This document shows, piece by piece, positions 30,805 to 38,593 of a stretch of 39,034 nucleotides of DNA. Both the position numbers and the translations under genes were made by a program. Position 1 is the first letter of the stretch. Each line of letters opens with the position of its first letter. The notes below the pieces were generated by a model. The model saw nothing but the letters and a program-made list of their open reading frames with translations, was not told the DNA's origin and searched no databases. Origin of the DNA: Sulfuricaulis sp. Its GTDB lineage: Bacteria; Pseudomonadota; Gammaproteobacteria; Acidiferrobacterales; Sulfurifustaceae. The DNA is taken from assembly GCA_030650525.1 (NCBI GenBank), contig JAUSDQ010000281.1, positions 1-39,034 of the forward strand. Reading direction: 5' to 3'.

Positions 30805-31488
30805 TCAATCTCCGTTTTCGTGTCGCAACCGATTTTCCGAAATCACTTCGCCATGGTCCGGTTTGCGCAAGACCACCGCCAGGAACGCGCCCCACGGCAA
30901 CACGCCGGGGAGCACCGCCTCGGCCGCGCGCGCGAATGCGCTGCCGCCGGGCATGAATATGGCGCTGCGTACCGTGATCTGCGGCGCGGGCTCGAGTTGC
31001 CACGCCCAACGCCGGACTTCCGCCGGTGTATCCCAGCGCGCACCGCGATAGGCGCCGCGGCCGCGCTTCTGCCGATAGAGCAGGCTGCGGCGGTTGAGTA
31101 GCCCGAGTAGAACTGCGTGCCGCGCCACGCGCCACATCTCCCGCAAGGCCCGCTCGGGATCGGCGATGAAACACAAACTGGTCACCGCCGTGACATAGTC
31201 GTAGGCATAATCGCCGAAGGGAAGCCCGGTTCCCGTACCGAGCAGGTAGCTTACTCCGCCGCCGAGGCCACGTGCATGTTCCAGCATCGCCGGGTCCGGG
31301 TCGAGCCCGGTGACCTGCAGACCGGCGGCGGCGAAACGGCGGCTGAAATGGCCCGTGCCGCAACCGACATCGAGCAGCGTGGCGCCGGCCGGCGGTTCCA
31401 GCAGCCGCCTCATCAAGTCGAATTCGCGGCCGGCGATCCAGCTTCCGCGTGCGGTTTGGTACCACGCCTCGTACTCGCCCGGGTTCAT
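30805..31488 (-). CDS. Class I SAM-dependent methyltransferase (UbiE-like), substrate unknown
   Basis: 227 residues from ATG 31488, which overlaps the pentahaem cytochrome stop as ATGA. A longer frame begins at 31620 but is shadow sequence. SAM motif I is LLDVGCGTGHFSRRFAAAGL, then LDPDPAMLEHARG (acidic motif II), PFGDYAYDYVTAVTSLCFI and ERALREMWRVARHAVLLGLLN. This is a Methyltransf_11 pattern, related to UbiE-type proteins, with no substrate signal. Its coupling between a cytochrome and ArsM suggests a shared pathway, perhaps metalloid or sulfur methylation, but that is inference. Confidence 0.87.
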   Translation of the reverse strand: MNPGEYEAWYQTARGSWIAGREFDLMRRLLEPPAGATLLDVGCGTGHFSRRFAAAGLQVTGLDPDPAMLEHARGLGGGVSYLLGTGTGLPFGDYAYDYVTAVTSLCFIADPERALREMWRVARHAVLLGLLNRRSLLYRQKRGRGAYRGARWDTPAEVRRWAWQLEPAPQITVRSAIFMPGGSAFARAAEAVLPGVLPWGAFLAVVLRKPDHGEVISENRLRHENGD

Positions 31489-32354
31489 CGTTGCCCGGGC
31501 GTGGAGTGGCTGTCCGCCGTGATACGCGCGCGCTCGACAAGGCGGCGGCGCTCCTGTTCCGCGACCACCCCCTTGATGCGAAGCAGGTCGCCATCGAGCG
31601 CCGGTTGCCCGTGCCACCATTGATAGTCCGGTGACTGATGTCCGGTGCCGAGACGCACGTTGCGTGCGTGCGTCTGCATGCCGCCGAACAGCGCATCGAG
31701 CGCCGCGCGATCCGGCGGCGTGAGCGTCGCGCGCTGGTGCGCGACGACATCATGCGCCTCGCGCAGTTTCATGCGCGCGATGTCGAGCATGCGCGCGCCA
31801 ACGCCCGCCTGTTCGGCGATGTAACGCGGCGCGTGACAATCCCCGCACACGGTCATGATAGCCGGGAGCTCCGCGTCCGGTACCGCTGTTTTTGACAAGG
31901 CCAACGGAACCCAGGGCGTGATGGACCGGCTGACATCGTGTTCGCCGGCGTGCAGATGACAGTAGGCGCAGCCGGGCGCGCGGTAATTGCCGCGTGCGAG
32001 CGGTTGCGACCAGTCGTAGCCGGCCTCCTCGAGTCGCATGAGGACGCCATGCTTCGAAGTGGCGTAGCTGTGCACGACCGCACGATTTAGTTTTTCATGG
32101 CAACCCACGCAGGCGCTATCGCGGCGGGCGCGCGCGAGGCTGCCGGCGTGCACGGTGCCGTGACAGGCAACGCAATCGGCCTTCGGGACGGTACGCGCGT
32201 GGTTGCTCGCGCGCCAGGCGGCGATGAGTTTCGCGTCGCGGCTCGCGTGACAGCTCAGGCATTGTGCATTCGTGAATTGCCCGGCCGGCGGCTTTTCACC
32301 TGCCATGGCGAGCGCCGGTAACAGAATGAGCAGCAGGGAACAGAGCCCACGCAT
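31485..32354 (-). CDS. Pentahaem c-type cytochrome, HAO-related paralogue
   Basis: 289 residues with a signal peptide (about 1-18). Five CxxCH sites: CLSCH 32, CVACH 61, CVGCH 82, CAYCH 129, CGDCH 170. Its segments parallel the octahaem cytochrome encoded just upstream: WRASNHA versus WRASRHA after haem 1, and DWSQPLARGNYRAPGCAYCH versus DWSKPLAKGNYATPTCAYCH near the last haems. By this alignment it lacks the octahaem protein's haems 3 to 5. The start shares one base with the previous stop (TGATG). Expected periplasmic electron carrier or partner of the octahaem protein. Confidence 0.88.
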   Translation of the reverse strand: MRGLCSLLLILLPALAMAGEKPPAGQFTNAQCLSCHASRDAKLIAAWRASNHARTVPKADCVACHGTVHAGSLARARRDSACVGCHEKLNRAVVHSYATSKHGVLMRLEEAGYDWSQPLARGNYRAPGCAYCHLHAGEHDVSRSITPWVPLALSKTAVPDAELPAIMTVCGDCHAPRYIAEQAGVGARMLDIARMKLREAHDVVAHQRATLTPPDRAALDALFGGMQTHARNVRLGTGHQSPDYQWWHGQPALDGDLLRIKGVVAEQERRRLVERARITADSHSTPGQR

Positions 32355-33712
32355 CAATTGTGCTCCCGATTGTGGCGCGTGTACTCGCCATCGAGCCACA
32401 GGCGGCCCGGGTCGGCGCGCCGGCCGAGCATTTTTTTCTCGACCGCGCCCTGTGTGCGCAAGGCACCAGCCTTGGTTTCGATGCCGGCGAGCGCACGGTC
32501 GAGATCCGAATGCCAGCGCTTTACCCCCGCGTCGTCGTTGTGGGCGGCGGACTTGTAGGCGCTGAGGCTCGCGAAGTACCACATCTCGAAGTAATCGCGC
32601 TCGATCGGCGAGACGTTGTAAAACGCCGAGGACTGGCCGTCGAGATAGCCAATGCGCGCATGCGGGAAGAAATTTTCCATCATGTCCACCGGGTAAGGTG
32701 GCCGCTCCTTCGCGCCTGGGTACAACAGGTCTTTCGCGCGCAGATCCTTGAGCAGATTCTCGGCCTTGTAGAGCTTGGTCCACGCCTGTTTGCGTTCGCG
32801 ATCGAGGCCCTTGAGTTGCTCCGCCGACCATGCAGCGTCATGGCAATCGCCGCATACCTTGACCCAGGCGGCACGGCGTACCTCGTTGCCGGAGGTGTTC
32901 GGATTCACCTCCTGCAGGCCGAATTTCCAGATCGTCTTGTCCGCGACCTGATGATTACCGTTATGCAGGTGGCAGTAGGCGCAGGTGGGTGTGGCGTAGT
33001 TGCCCTTGGCGAGCGGCTTGCTCCAGTCCTGCTTCGCGCTCTCCGCAAGATACTTCTTGCCATGCGCTGAGGCGAAATAGCTGTCGTCGTCCGGATGCGG
33101 CGGGCCGCTGTGGCAGGTGACGCAGGCTTCGGGCCGGCGCGCCTCGGCGGCGCTGAAGCGGTGGCGGGTATGGCAGGAGTCGCACTTGGTCGCGACCGAG
33201 TGGCACAGCAGACAGGCTGCGACCTCGGCCTTGGGCTTGTCGGCGAAATGCTTGGCGTCCACCGCGCGTTCCATCGCCAGGGCATGACTCGGGAAGCCGT
33301 AGCGCTTCTCGTCCAGAAACTGCGTGACGCGATGCTCGTGGCACTGCGCGCAGACCTTGGGTGTGGGCATGTGCAGCGCCTGATGATTTGTACCGTGGCA
33401 CGCGGAACAGTACACCGTCTCCCGGCCTTGGCCGGGATTCGCGTGCCGGCTGGCGCGCCAGTCGTTAACAATGCCGGGTGTGATGGCGGTATGGCAGGCG
33501 ACGCACTCCTCACCCTTGAACTCGCCTTGCACGGTTTGCACCGATTTATAGAAATGATCCGGATCCCAGTAGGCCTGGACCGGCTCGGGTTTCCATTCGC
33601 GCGAATACAGACCGGCGCCCGGTCCGCTCTTGTTCCAATAGACATAGGCATAACCCGCGGGAATCGCGAGTAGCGTAATCGCCAGCGTGACCCAGATGTA
33701 GCGGCGGCGCAT
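32354..33712 (-). CDS. Octahaem cytochrome c, hydroxylamine-oxidoreductase-like
   Basis: 452 residues with an N-terminal membrane anchor (about 5-25). Eight CxxCH sites: 70, 102, 121, 167, 177, 197, 244, 287 (CVACH, CSACH, CAQCH, CLLCH, CDSCH, CVTCH, CAYCH, CGDCH). CLLCHSVATKCDSCHTRHRF and the PEACVTCHSGPPHP stretch are the central layout of the HAO family. In HAO the fourth haem is the catalytic P460, crosslinked to a Tyr; Tyr residues at 356, 365, 374 and 379 lie in the matching C-terminal part, so the crosslink cannot be ruled in or out. It could oxidise or reduce small nitrogen or sulfur compounds. It is followed by its pentahaem paralogue. Confidence 0.87.
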   Translation of the reverse strand: MRRRYIWVTLAITLLAIPAGYAYVYWNKSGPGAGLYSREWKPEPVQAYWDPDHFYKSVQTVQGEFKGEECVACHTAITPGIVNDWRASRHANPGQGRETVYCSACHGTNHQALHMPTPKVCAQCHEHRVTQFLDEKRYGFPSHALAMERAVDAKHFADKPKAEVAACLLCHSVATKCDSCHTRHRFSAAEARRPEACVTCHSGPPHPDDDSYFASAHGKKYLAESAKQDWSKPLAKGNYATPTCAYCHLHNGNHQVADKTIWKFGLQEVNPNTSGNEVRRAAWVKVCGDCHDAAWSAEQLKGLDRERKQAWTKLYKAENLLKDLRAKDLLYPGAKERPPYPVDMMENFFPHARIGYLDGQSSAFYNVSPIERDYFEMWYFASLSAYKSAAHNDDAGVKRWHSDLDRALAGIETKAGALRTQGAVEKKMLGRRADPGRLWLDGEYTRHNREHN

Positions 33713-33715
33713 GGT

Positions 33716-33964
33716 TCAGCCCCGCGGGTTTTTGTTTTTGCCTTCGCGGTGGCGGCGGTAACCCCAGCGCAATGCGCCGAGTGCAGCCAGTGCGAAGAAC
33801 GGCCCGAGTGCCAGCCACAGCCCGCGTCCGTTGTCGTCCGGTGCTTTCGGTGTGACAGTTGCCGCCGTCGGCGACGAGGGGGCGCCGAGCACATGTTCCT
33901 TGGTGTGATGCGCGCGCGCGGGAATCGCGAAGACGAATAATAGGATGAATAGCGCGCGCCGCAT
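33716..33964 (-). CDS. Small exported, membrane-anchored protein
   Basis: 82 residues. A signal peptide (RRALFILLFVFAIPARA, cut near 18) precedes a His-rich start (HHTKEHVLG), a Pro/Thr linker and one C-terminal membrane helix (about 49-67) with a basic tail (RRHREGKNKNPRG). No family is recognised. It lies three bases from the octahaem gene and two from the fusion gene, so all three are surely cotranscribed. A small subunit or assembly helper of the complex is plausible. The HH near the mature N-terminus could bind metal or haem. Confidence 0.75.
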   Translation of the reverse strand: MRRALFILLFVFAIPARAHHTKEHVLGAPSSPTAATVTPKAPDDNGRGLWLALGPFFALAALGALRWGYRRHREGKNKNPRG

Positions 33965-33966
33965 GT

Positions 33967-36333
33967 TCAGTGCTCCGCGGCGGCCGTGGCCGGGCGTGGC
34001 GCTGCCGTCGCTAACGGGCCGCGCAACGCCGCCAGCGCGCGCGTGGCCAGCCGGAAACTTTCGAGAATGCCTTGCGCCGCCGCGCGGCCGTCAGCCATCG
34101 CGGTCACCACCAGGTCCGGACCGCGCGCATTGTCCCCACCGGCGTAAATTTTGGGATGAGTCGTGCGCCCGTGTGCGTCCACGCGGATACGTCCATGCGC
34201 GTCGGTCTCGACGCCGAGCGTGGCCAGCCACGCGGGTGGCTGTGCAACGAAGCCGAAGGCGAGGATCACCGCATCGCAGGCCTCGGCGCGCTCGCCGTCG
34301 GGCGTCTGGAAGCGCACCGCCGCGACCGCGTCCGTGCCGATGATTTCAAGCGGATAATGCCGGAAGCGGAAGGCCACGCCTTCCTCGCGCGCCGCCTTCA
34401 GCTCGCGCGGCGAAGCGCGCAGGCTCTCCGCGGCGGCGCGTGCGCAGACCGTGACCGCCGCGCCCGCGCGCCGCGCCGTGCGCGCGCAGTCCATCGCGGT
34501 GTCGCCGCCGCCCAGCACGATCACGTGCTTCGCTCGGTAAGCCGTCGATGGCTTTAGGTAATCGAGCGCGGCGATGACGCCACGCCGTTTCCGGCCCGGC
34601 AATGCAATCTCGCGCGGTGTCTGTGTGCCGGTGGCGAGGAATACCGCATCGTAACCATCAATGAGCCGGTGCATCGCCGGTCCGTCCACCTCGACGCCGA
34701 GTTGAAATTCGATGCCCGCCGTTTCCAGCAAGTCGCGGCGCGTTGCGAGCGCCGCGCGGTCGAGCTTGAACGGCGGCACGCCTTGGGCAAGCAGCCCGCC
34801 GATCTCGGCGTGCCGGTCGAAAACAGTCACCGCGCAGCCTTCGCGGTTCAGGAAATCCGCGCAGGCAAGCCCGGCCGGGCCGGCGCCGATGACGGCGATG
34901 CGCCGGCTGTTGTGCGCTGTTGGCGCCGCCGGCCGCCACCCATCTTCTAGGGCAATCTCGGTAACGTAGCGCTCGATTGCTCCGATGGTAACGGCACCGT
35001 TCTCCCTCGCGCGCGTGCACGCGCCTTCGCATAGCCGGTGCTGCGGGCAGAGCCTTCCGCAGACCTCGGGCAGCGTGCTCGTGGCGTGCACGATCTCGGC
35101 GGCGGCGGTGAACTCGCCTTTCGCTGCGGCCTGCATCCAGTCGGGGATGCGGTTGGTAAGCGGACAGCCGCTGCGGCAGCCGGGCGCCCCGCAGTCGAGG
35201 CAGCGCGCCGCCTGCCGCTGGATCTCGGCGAGCGGCGGACGCACGTATATCTCGTTGGTGTCGCACACACGCTCTCCGGCCGGCCGTGCCGTCGGTTCGA
35301 TGCGCGGCACCGGCTCCATGGGAACTTGCTTCATCAGATGGCTGCCGTTCTGGACGAGCTTCGGGCGGAAGAGATTGCGCACGTCGCGGATCTCGAGCGC
35401 GTCGGTCGGACACGACACCACGCAGCGTCCGCAACCCATGCAGTCCTCGATACCGGTGATGCGCCCGAATTGTTTCCCCTGTTCCCACACCGGGATGCCC
35501 ATGTCGCACACCTGCTCGCAGCGCCGGCAGTCGTTGCATTTGTCCTGGTCCATTTGGATGCCGTAGAAGCCGGCGTGGTTGAGCAGGCCGAAGGTCGCGC
35601 CGTACGGACACAGGTAGCGGCAATAGAAGCGGTTGCCGGTGATCGGCGCGACGAAGAACGTGCCGAAGTAGGTGAGCCCGATGATAAGATAGAACAGTCC
35701 CACGAAACTTATGGTCCAGGAATTCGGCGGGTACTGAGTCACGACCATCACGCCGACGTAGAAAACGAAGAAGAACCACTTGCTGTGGCGCAGCCGCCAC
35801 GCCCATTTGCCGCGCACCGTGCGGTCGCGGAAGGCAAAGCCCACGGTCTCGCGGATGCCGACGCAGGGGCAACCCCAGCCACAGATAACCCGCCGCCCGA
35901 AAAGAAACACGGCCGCGAGCACGAGAAAAAAAGTGATGGTACCGGGGGCGTGGATTGACGGGAAAATCGGCTGTCCCCAGAGATAACCGACGTAGGGCTC
36001 GAACATCGGCCACAACCAGGGGGTGAGCCACCAGAGCACCGTGACCAGGGCGACCAACACGGTGAGGCGCAGGCGCGTGTAACGGTTCTGTTCCGCATAA
36101 ATGCGCCAGAGGCCAAACGCGAGAATGATCGCGTACTCGGTGTAGCGGTTGAGCCAGATCGGATTGTCGAACAGGAACAGCCAGGTTTCGTTGAGCCAGC
36201 CGATGAAGGCGAGGGTGAAGGCCGCCATGCTCAGCCACTGTACGGCTTGGCCGTAGCGGCGCGGCAGACTTTCCTGCTCCGCGGCCGCGGCGCGGCGCGG
36301 CTGGTAACGGATCGGATGGATCGTGGCGGCCAT
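33967..36333 (-). CDS. Fusion of NapH/RdxA-like membrane iron-sulfur protein with GltD-like FAD/NAD(P)H oxidoreductase
   Basis: 788 residues. The N-terminal half has about six membrane helices (about 32-52, 64-80, 88-108, 130-148, 185-202, 208-232), CGWGCPC at 151-157, CRYLCP at 238-243, and two 4Fe-4S sets: C266/C269/C272/C276 and C298/C301/C304/C308. The C-terminal half matches the GltD/glutamate synthase small subunit and related enzymes: cysteine sets C378-C390 and C425-C439, FAD motif GAGPAG at 483-488, NAD(P)-binding GGGDTAMDC at 608-616. It could feed NAD(P)H electrons through flavin and iron-sulfur centres to quinone or cytochrome. Start chosen at ATG 36333; AAGGAG is about 15 bases upstream. 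Confidence 0.9.
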   Translation of the reverse strand: MAATIHPIRYQPRRAAAAEQESLPRRYGQAVQWLSMAAFTLAFIGWLNETWLFLFDNPIWLNRYTEYAIILAFGLWRIYAEQNRYTRLRLTVLVALVTVLWWLTPWLWPMFEPYVGYLWGQPIFPSIHAPGTITFFLVLAAVFLFGRRVICGWGCPCVGIRETVGFAFRDRTVRGKWAWRLRHSKWFFFVFYVGVMVVTQYPPNSWTISFVGLFYLIIGLTYFGTFFVAPITGNRFYCRYLCPYGATFGLLNHAGFYGIQMDQDKCNDCRRCEQVCDMGIPVWEQGKQFGRITGIEDCMGCGRCVVSCPTDALEIRDVRNLFRPKLVQNGSHLMKQVPMEPVPRIEPTARPAGERVCDTNEIYVRPPLAEIQRQAARCLDCGAPGCRSGCPLTNRIPDWMQAAAKGEFTAAAEIVHATSTLPEVCGRLCPQHRLCEGACTRARENGAVTIGAIERYVTEIALEDGWRPAAPTAHNSRRIAVIGAGPAGLACADFLNREGCAVTVFDRHAEIGGLLAQGVPPFKLDRAALATRRDLLETAGIEFQLGVEVDGPAMHRLIDGYDAVFLATGTQTPREIALPGRKRRGVIAALDYLKPSTAYRAKHVIVLGGGDTAMDCARTARRAGAAVTVCARAAAESLRASPRELKAAREEGVAFRFRHYPLEIIGTDAVAAVRFQTPDGERAEACDAVILAFGFVAQPPAWLATLGVETDAHGRIRVDAHGRTTHPKIYAGGDNARGPDLVVTAMADGRAAAQGILESFRLATRALAALRGPLATAAPRPATAAAEH

Positions 36334-36357
36334 GGGTTTTATCCGTCGCTCCTTACA

Positions 36358-37512
36358 TCAGAACCATTTGAACAACCAAAACTTCTCATAAGCCACCTTG
36401 CCGAGGTGCCGCAGCCGGCTGGGCGGATAAAGCGCGATCTGGGGTTTCGGTTCGGCGTAGAAATTTCCGCTGCCAAAACCCGCGCGGCCGTCGCCGATTT
36501 CAACGAAGCATTCACCGTGCCCCTGGAATGTTTGCGCATCGCCGTGGCCGGTAATGGCGCGGGCAATGTTGTGCGCGATGACCTCGGCCTCTTCATGAGC
36601 GAATACACCGGCCTTGGGCAAAGGCTTGCCGATGGCCAGCGGGATGCCGGTCACGTCGCCGATCGCGTAGACGCCGGGATATTTCGTTGCGAGAGTGCCG
36701 CGATCGACCGGTATCCAACCGCTTTCGCCGCACAGGCCGGCTTCGCGCACCACCTGCGGCGCGCGATGCGGTGGAACATAAGCCAGCAGATCGAAGCTCG
36801 CCGTGGTGTTGTTGGTGAAGTAAATCCGCCGCGCCTGCGGATCGATTTTGGCGACCGCCTGTTCGGGGTGGTAGGCGATGCCCTTGCTTTCGACCATCTG
36901 CCGCACCATGGCGGAAACTTCCGGACCGGCCACGCCCATGGGTCCGGGTTCGGGCGAGTAAAGGTCGATGGTGACGCGATCACGCACGCCGCGCTGGCGC
37001 AGGTCGGCCTCCAGCAGCATCGCTGCCTCGTACGGCGCCGCCGGGCATTTGAAGGGAACGCCGCTGACCAGAACCACCAGCCGACCTTGTTGGAAATTTA
37101 CGCGCGCCGCGCGCAAGGACTCCGCACCGGCGAGGGTGTAGAAGTCATGCCCGGCCTGTGCCAGGCCGGGGATGGTTTCCGGCGCAAACTCCGCGCCCAG
37201 CGCGATGACAAGATAGTCGCCGGTCAATTCGATTCCATTCACCTTGACCGCGCGCGCCTGGGGATCGATGCGCTCGACGTTTCCTCGTATCAGCTCTATG
37301 CCCCGCTTCTTCAGCGCCTCGAGCGGACGCGAGATACGCTTCGGCGTGCGCTGGCCGGTCATGAGCCAGAGCAGGGAAGGTGGAAAGACATAACGTTCCT
37401 CGCGTTCCACCAGCACCACCCGATGCGCGCGCGGCAATGCCTTGCGCAGCAGACTCGCGGCGACAATGCCGCCGATTCCAGCGCCGAGAATCATGATCGT
37501 CTTGGAGTTCAT
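36358..37512 (-). CDS. SQR-like FAD-dependent oxidoreductase
   Basis: 384 residues from ATG 37512, with GGAGGGAACTG upstream. N-terminal FAD motif ILGAGIGGIVAA at 9-20, YVFPPSLLWLMTG, a central ALGAE, C156 in VPFKCPAAPYE, and GDVTGI at 285-290 for the FAD-binding C-terminal region. C156 and C335 fall about where SQR and flavocytochrome c sulfide dehydrogenase carry their redox pair; C261 is a third. Sulfide:quinone oxidoreductase or a related enzyme is likely. It sits 24 bases upstream of the membrane fusion and downstream of DsrE, supporting a sulfur role. Exact activity not shown. Confidence 0.87.
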   Translation of the reverse strand: MNSKTIMILGAGIGGIVAASLLRKALPRAHRVVLVEREERYVFPPSLLWLMTGQRTPKRISRPLEALKKRGIELIRGNVERIDPQARAVKVNGIELTGDYLVIALGAEFAPETIPGLAQAGHDFYTLAGAESLRAARVNFQQGRLVVLVSGVPFKCPAAPYEAAMLLEADLRQRGVRDRVTIDLYSPEPGPMGVAGPEVSAMVRQMVESKGIAYHPEQAVAKIDPQARRIYFTNNTTASFDLLAYVPPHRAPQVVREAGLCGESGWIPVDRGTLATKYPGVYAIGDVTGIPLAIGKPLPKAGVFAHEEAEVIAHNIARAITGHGDAQTFQGHGECFVEIGDGRAGFGSGNFYAEPKPQIALYPPSRLRHLGKVAYEKFWLFKWF

Positions 37513-37541
37513 CAGTTCCCTCCTTCGTATGGGGATCTTTG

Positions 37542-37898
37542 TTAGAACACGATTACCTTGTCGGCCCACCCGGTCCACTCGGCCAGCAGGGCCATGCTGC
37601 CACGCACGGCGCCGGCCACGAGATCGGTGTCGGCAATGCCGCGGGCGTCGATGCAGGTGCCGCAGACCGCGATTTTGGCTCCGTGGCGGACGAGGATCTG
37701 CAGCATGGATTCGATGTTGTAGTACCCCTGCGGAACCTTCTGCCCGGCCTTGGCGCAGGAGGCGGCATCGCCGATGAGAAAGACATTCACCTCGTTGCCG
37801 GCTTCGCTGTTCTTGAGCAGCTCGCGCACATAGCGGATGGCGTTGTAGCTGCGCTCGGTGCCATAAGGCGGATCGTTCAGGACGAATAGATATTTCAT
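37542..37898 (-). CDS. DsrE-family small protein
   Basis: 118 residues with a good AAGGAGAAAGCACC site. DsrE fold signs: KYLFVLNDPPYGTERSYNAIR, EVNVFLIGDAASCAKAG (C48) and a CGTC motif (C79, C82) before IDARGIADTD. Proteins of this family relay sulfur or are found in sulfur oxidation clusters; without the rest of the dsr operon this could be a persulfide-handling or accessory protein. It lies 29 bases before the SQR-like gene. Confidence 0.87.
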   Translation of the reverse strand: MKYLFVLNDPPYGTERSYNAIRYVRELLKNSEAGNEVNVFLIGDAASCAKAGQKVPQGYYNIESMLQILVRHGAKIAVCGTCIDARGIADTDLVAGAVRGSMALLAEWTGWADKVIVF

Positions 37899-37910
37899 GG
37901 TGCTTTCTCC

Positions 37911-38150
37911 TTACCGATAATCCATCGGTGCCAACGGCGCCGCTGTTATTGCCGGGTATGGGCGTGACAGCCGGTCCGGACGGGTCATGAATCGGGTGGC
38001 TAGTCTTCCGTAGCGGTGCACGCGTAGTTCACCCGGCGCGAACACGTAATCGGCTTCACGGTCGATGAGCACGACGCGGTGTTCGTGCGGGAGTTTCTTG
38101 CGCCGGCGGCCGGCGCCGAGCGCAAGAATGGTTTTTCCTGTGACCATCAT
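37911..38150 (-). pseudogene. Degenerate N-terminal fragment of an SQR-like flavoprotein
   Basis: 79 codons that read MMVTGKTILALGAG, then jump to RRRKKLPHEHRVVLIDREAD and YVFAPGELRV, then diverge and stop. Compared with the intact SQR-like gene (KTIMILGAG, then RKALPRAHRVVLVERE and YVFPPSLL), the FAD dinucleotide loop (IGGIVAAS) is missing and the frame ends after about 80 residues. No ribosome binding site is seen. A second truncated copy of the same 5' region is at 38462-38593. Confidence 0.75.
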
Positions 38151-38175
38151 GTCAGTATTCCAGCGATGGCCGAGA

Positions 38176-38418
38176 TTAAAGACCCGCCATTACCGCCTTC
38201 GTATCGCATTTCCTGATCTCGGCAAGAACCTCTTGCGAGGTAACGGCGTCCGGGTTGTACGCCACCACCACGGCATGGGGGTGTCCCTCCGTGTTGAAGT
38301 GCACGGAAATCACGCCGTTATGGGCGCGAAGATCCCGCTCGATCTTGTTCCTGTCGTCACAGGAACTCTCCGGATGGAGATGAACTACAATGTCTGCAAT
38401 GTTGATGTCTTTGCTCAT
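38176..38418 (-). CDS. Small HMA-like (ferredoxin-fold) protein without CxxC
   Basis: 80 residues from ATG 38418, chosen because AAGGAGG lies six bases upstream. The pattern (IADIVVHLHPESSC, then DRNKIERDLRAHNGVISVHF, then HAVVVAYNPDAVTSQEVLAEIRK) resembles the beta-alpha-beta-beta-alpha-beta heavy-metal-associated domain, but the loop holds a single Cys (C20) instead of CxxC, and there are several histidines (H13, H15, H40, H46, H48). A metal-binding or persulfide-related role is possible; function unknown. Homologues next to DsrE and SQR genes are what I would look for. Confidence 0.7.
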   Translation of the reverse strand: MSKDINIADIVVHLHPESSCDDRNKIERDLRAHNGVISVHFNTEGHPHAVVVAYNPDAVTSQEVLAEIRKCDTKAVMAGL

Positions 38419-38461
38419 GACAACCTCCTTAGCTGGTTTTACCAGCGACATTTAGGTGCAG

Positions 38462-38593
38462 CTAGACAGCCACACGTTTGCATAGGAATCTGGGACGGAT
38501 CACGCCACAGATCCTGCCTTCTTTGCTCGAACGTCTCGCGGCAACGATGCCGCCGATTCCGGCGCCGAGAATCACGATCGTCTTGGAGTCCAT
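38462..38593 (-). pseudogene. Truncated 5' copy of the SQR-like gene
   Basis: ATG 38593 opens MDSKTIVILGAGIGGIVAA, nearly identical to the N-terminus of the intact flavoprotein (MNSKTIMILGAGIGGIVAA), then shifts to unrelated codons and stops at 38462. At the DNA level 38535-38608 matches 37454-37527, including the ribosome binding site region, with only a few mismatches. A broken duplicate. Confidence 0.85.

Noticed and set aside
31489-31753. N-terminal extensions of the methyltransferase and ArsM frames
   Set aside because: The extra codons overlap the pentahaem cytochrome coding frame and are Arg-rich shadows; internal ATGs with ribosome sites or ATGA overlap fit better.
34658-36238. 526-codon minus-strand frame inside the fusion gene
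   Set aside because: It is an offset frame of the NapH/GltD fusion, Arg/His-rich, without motifs.
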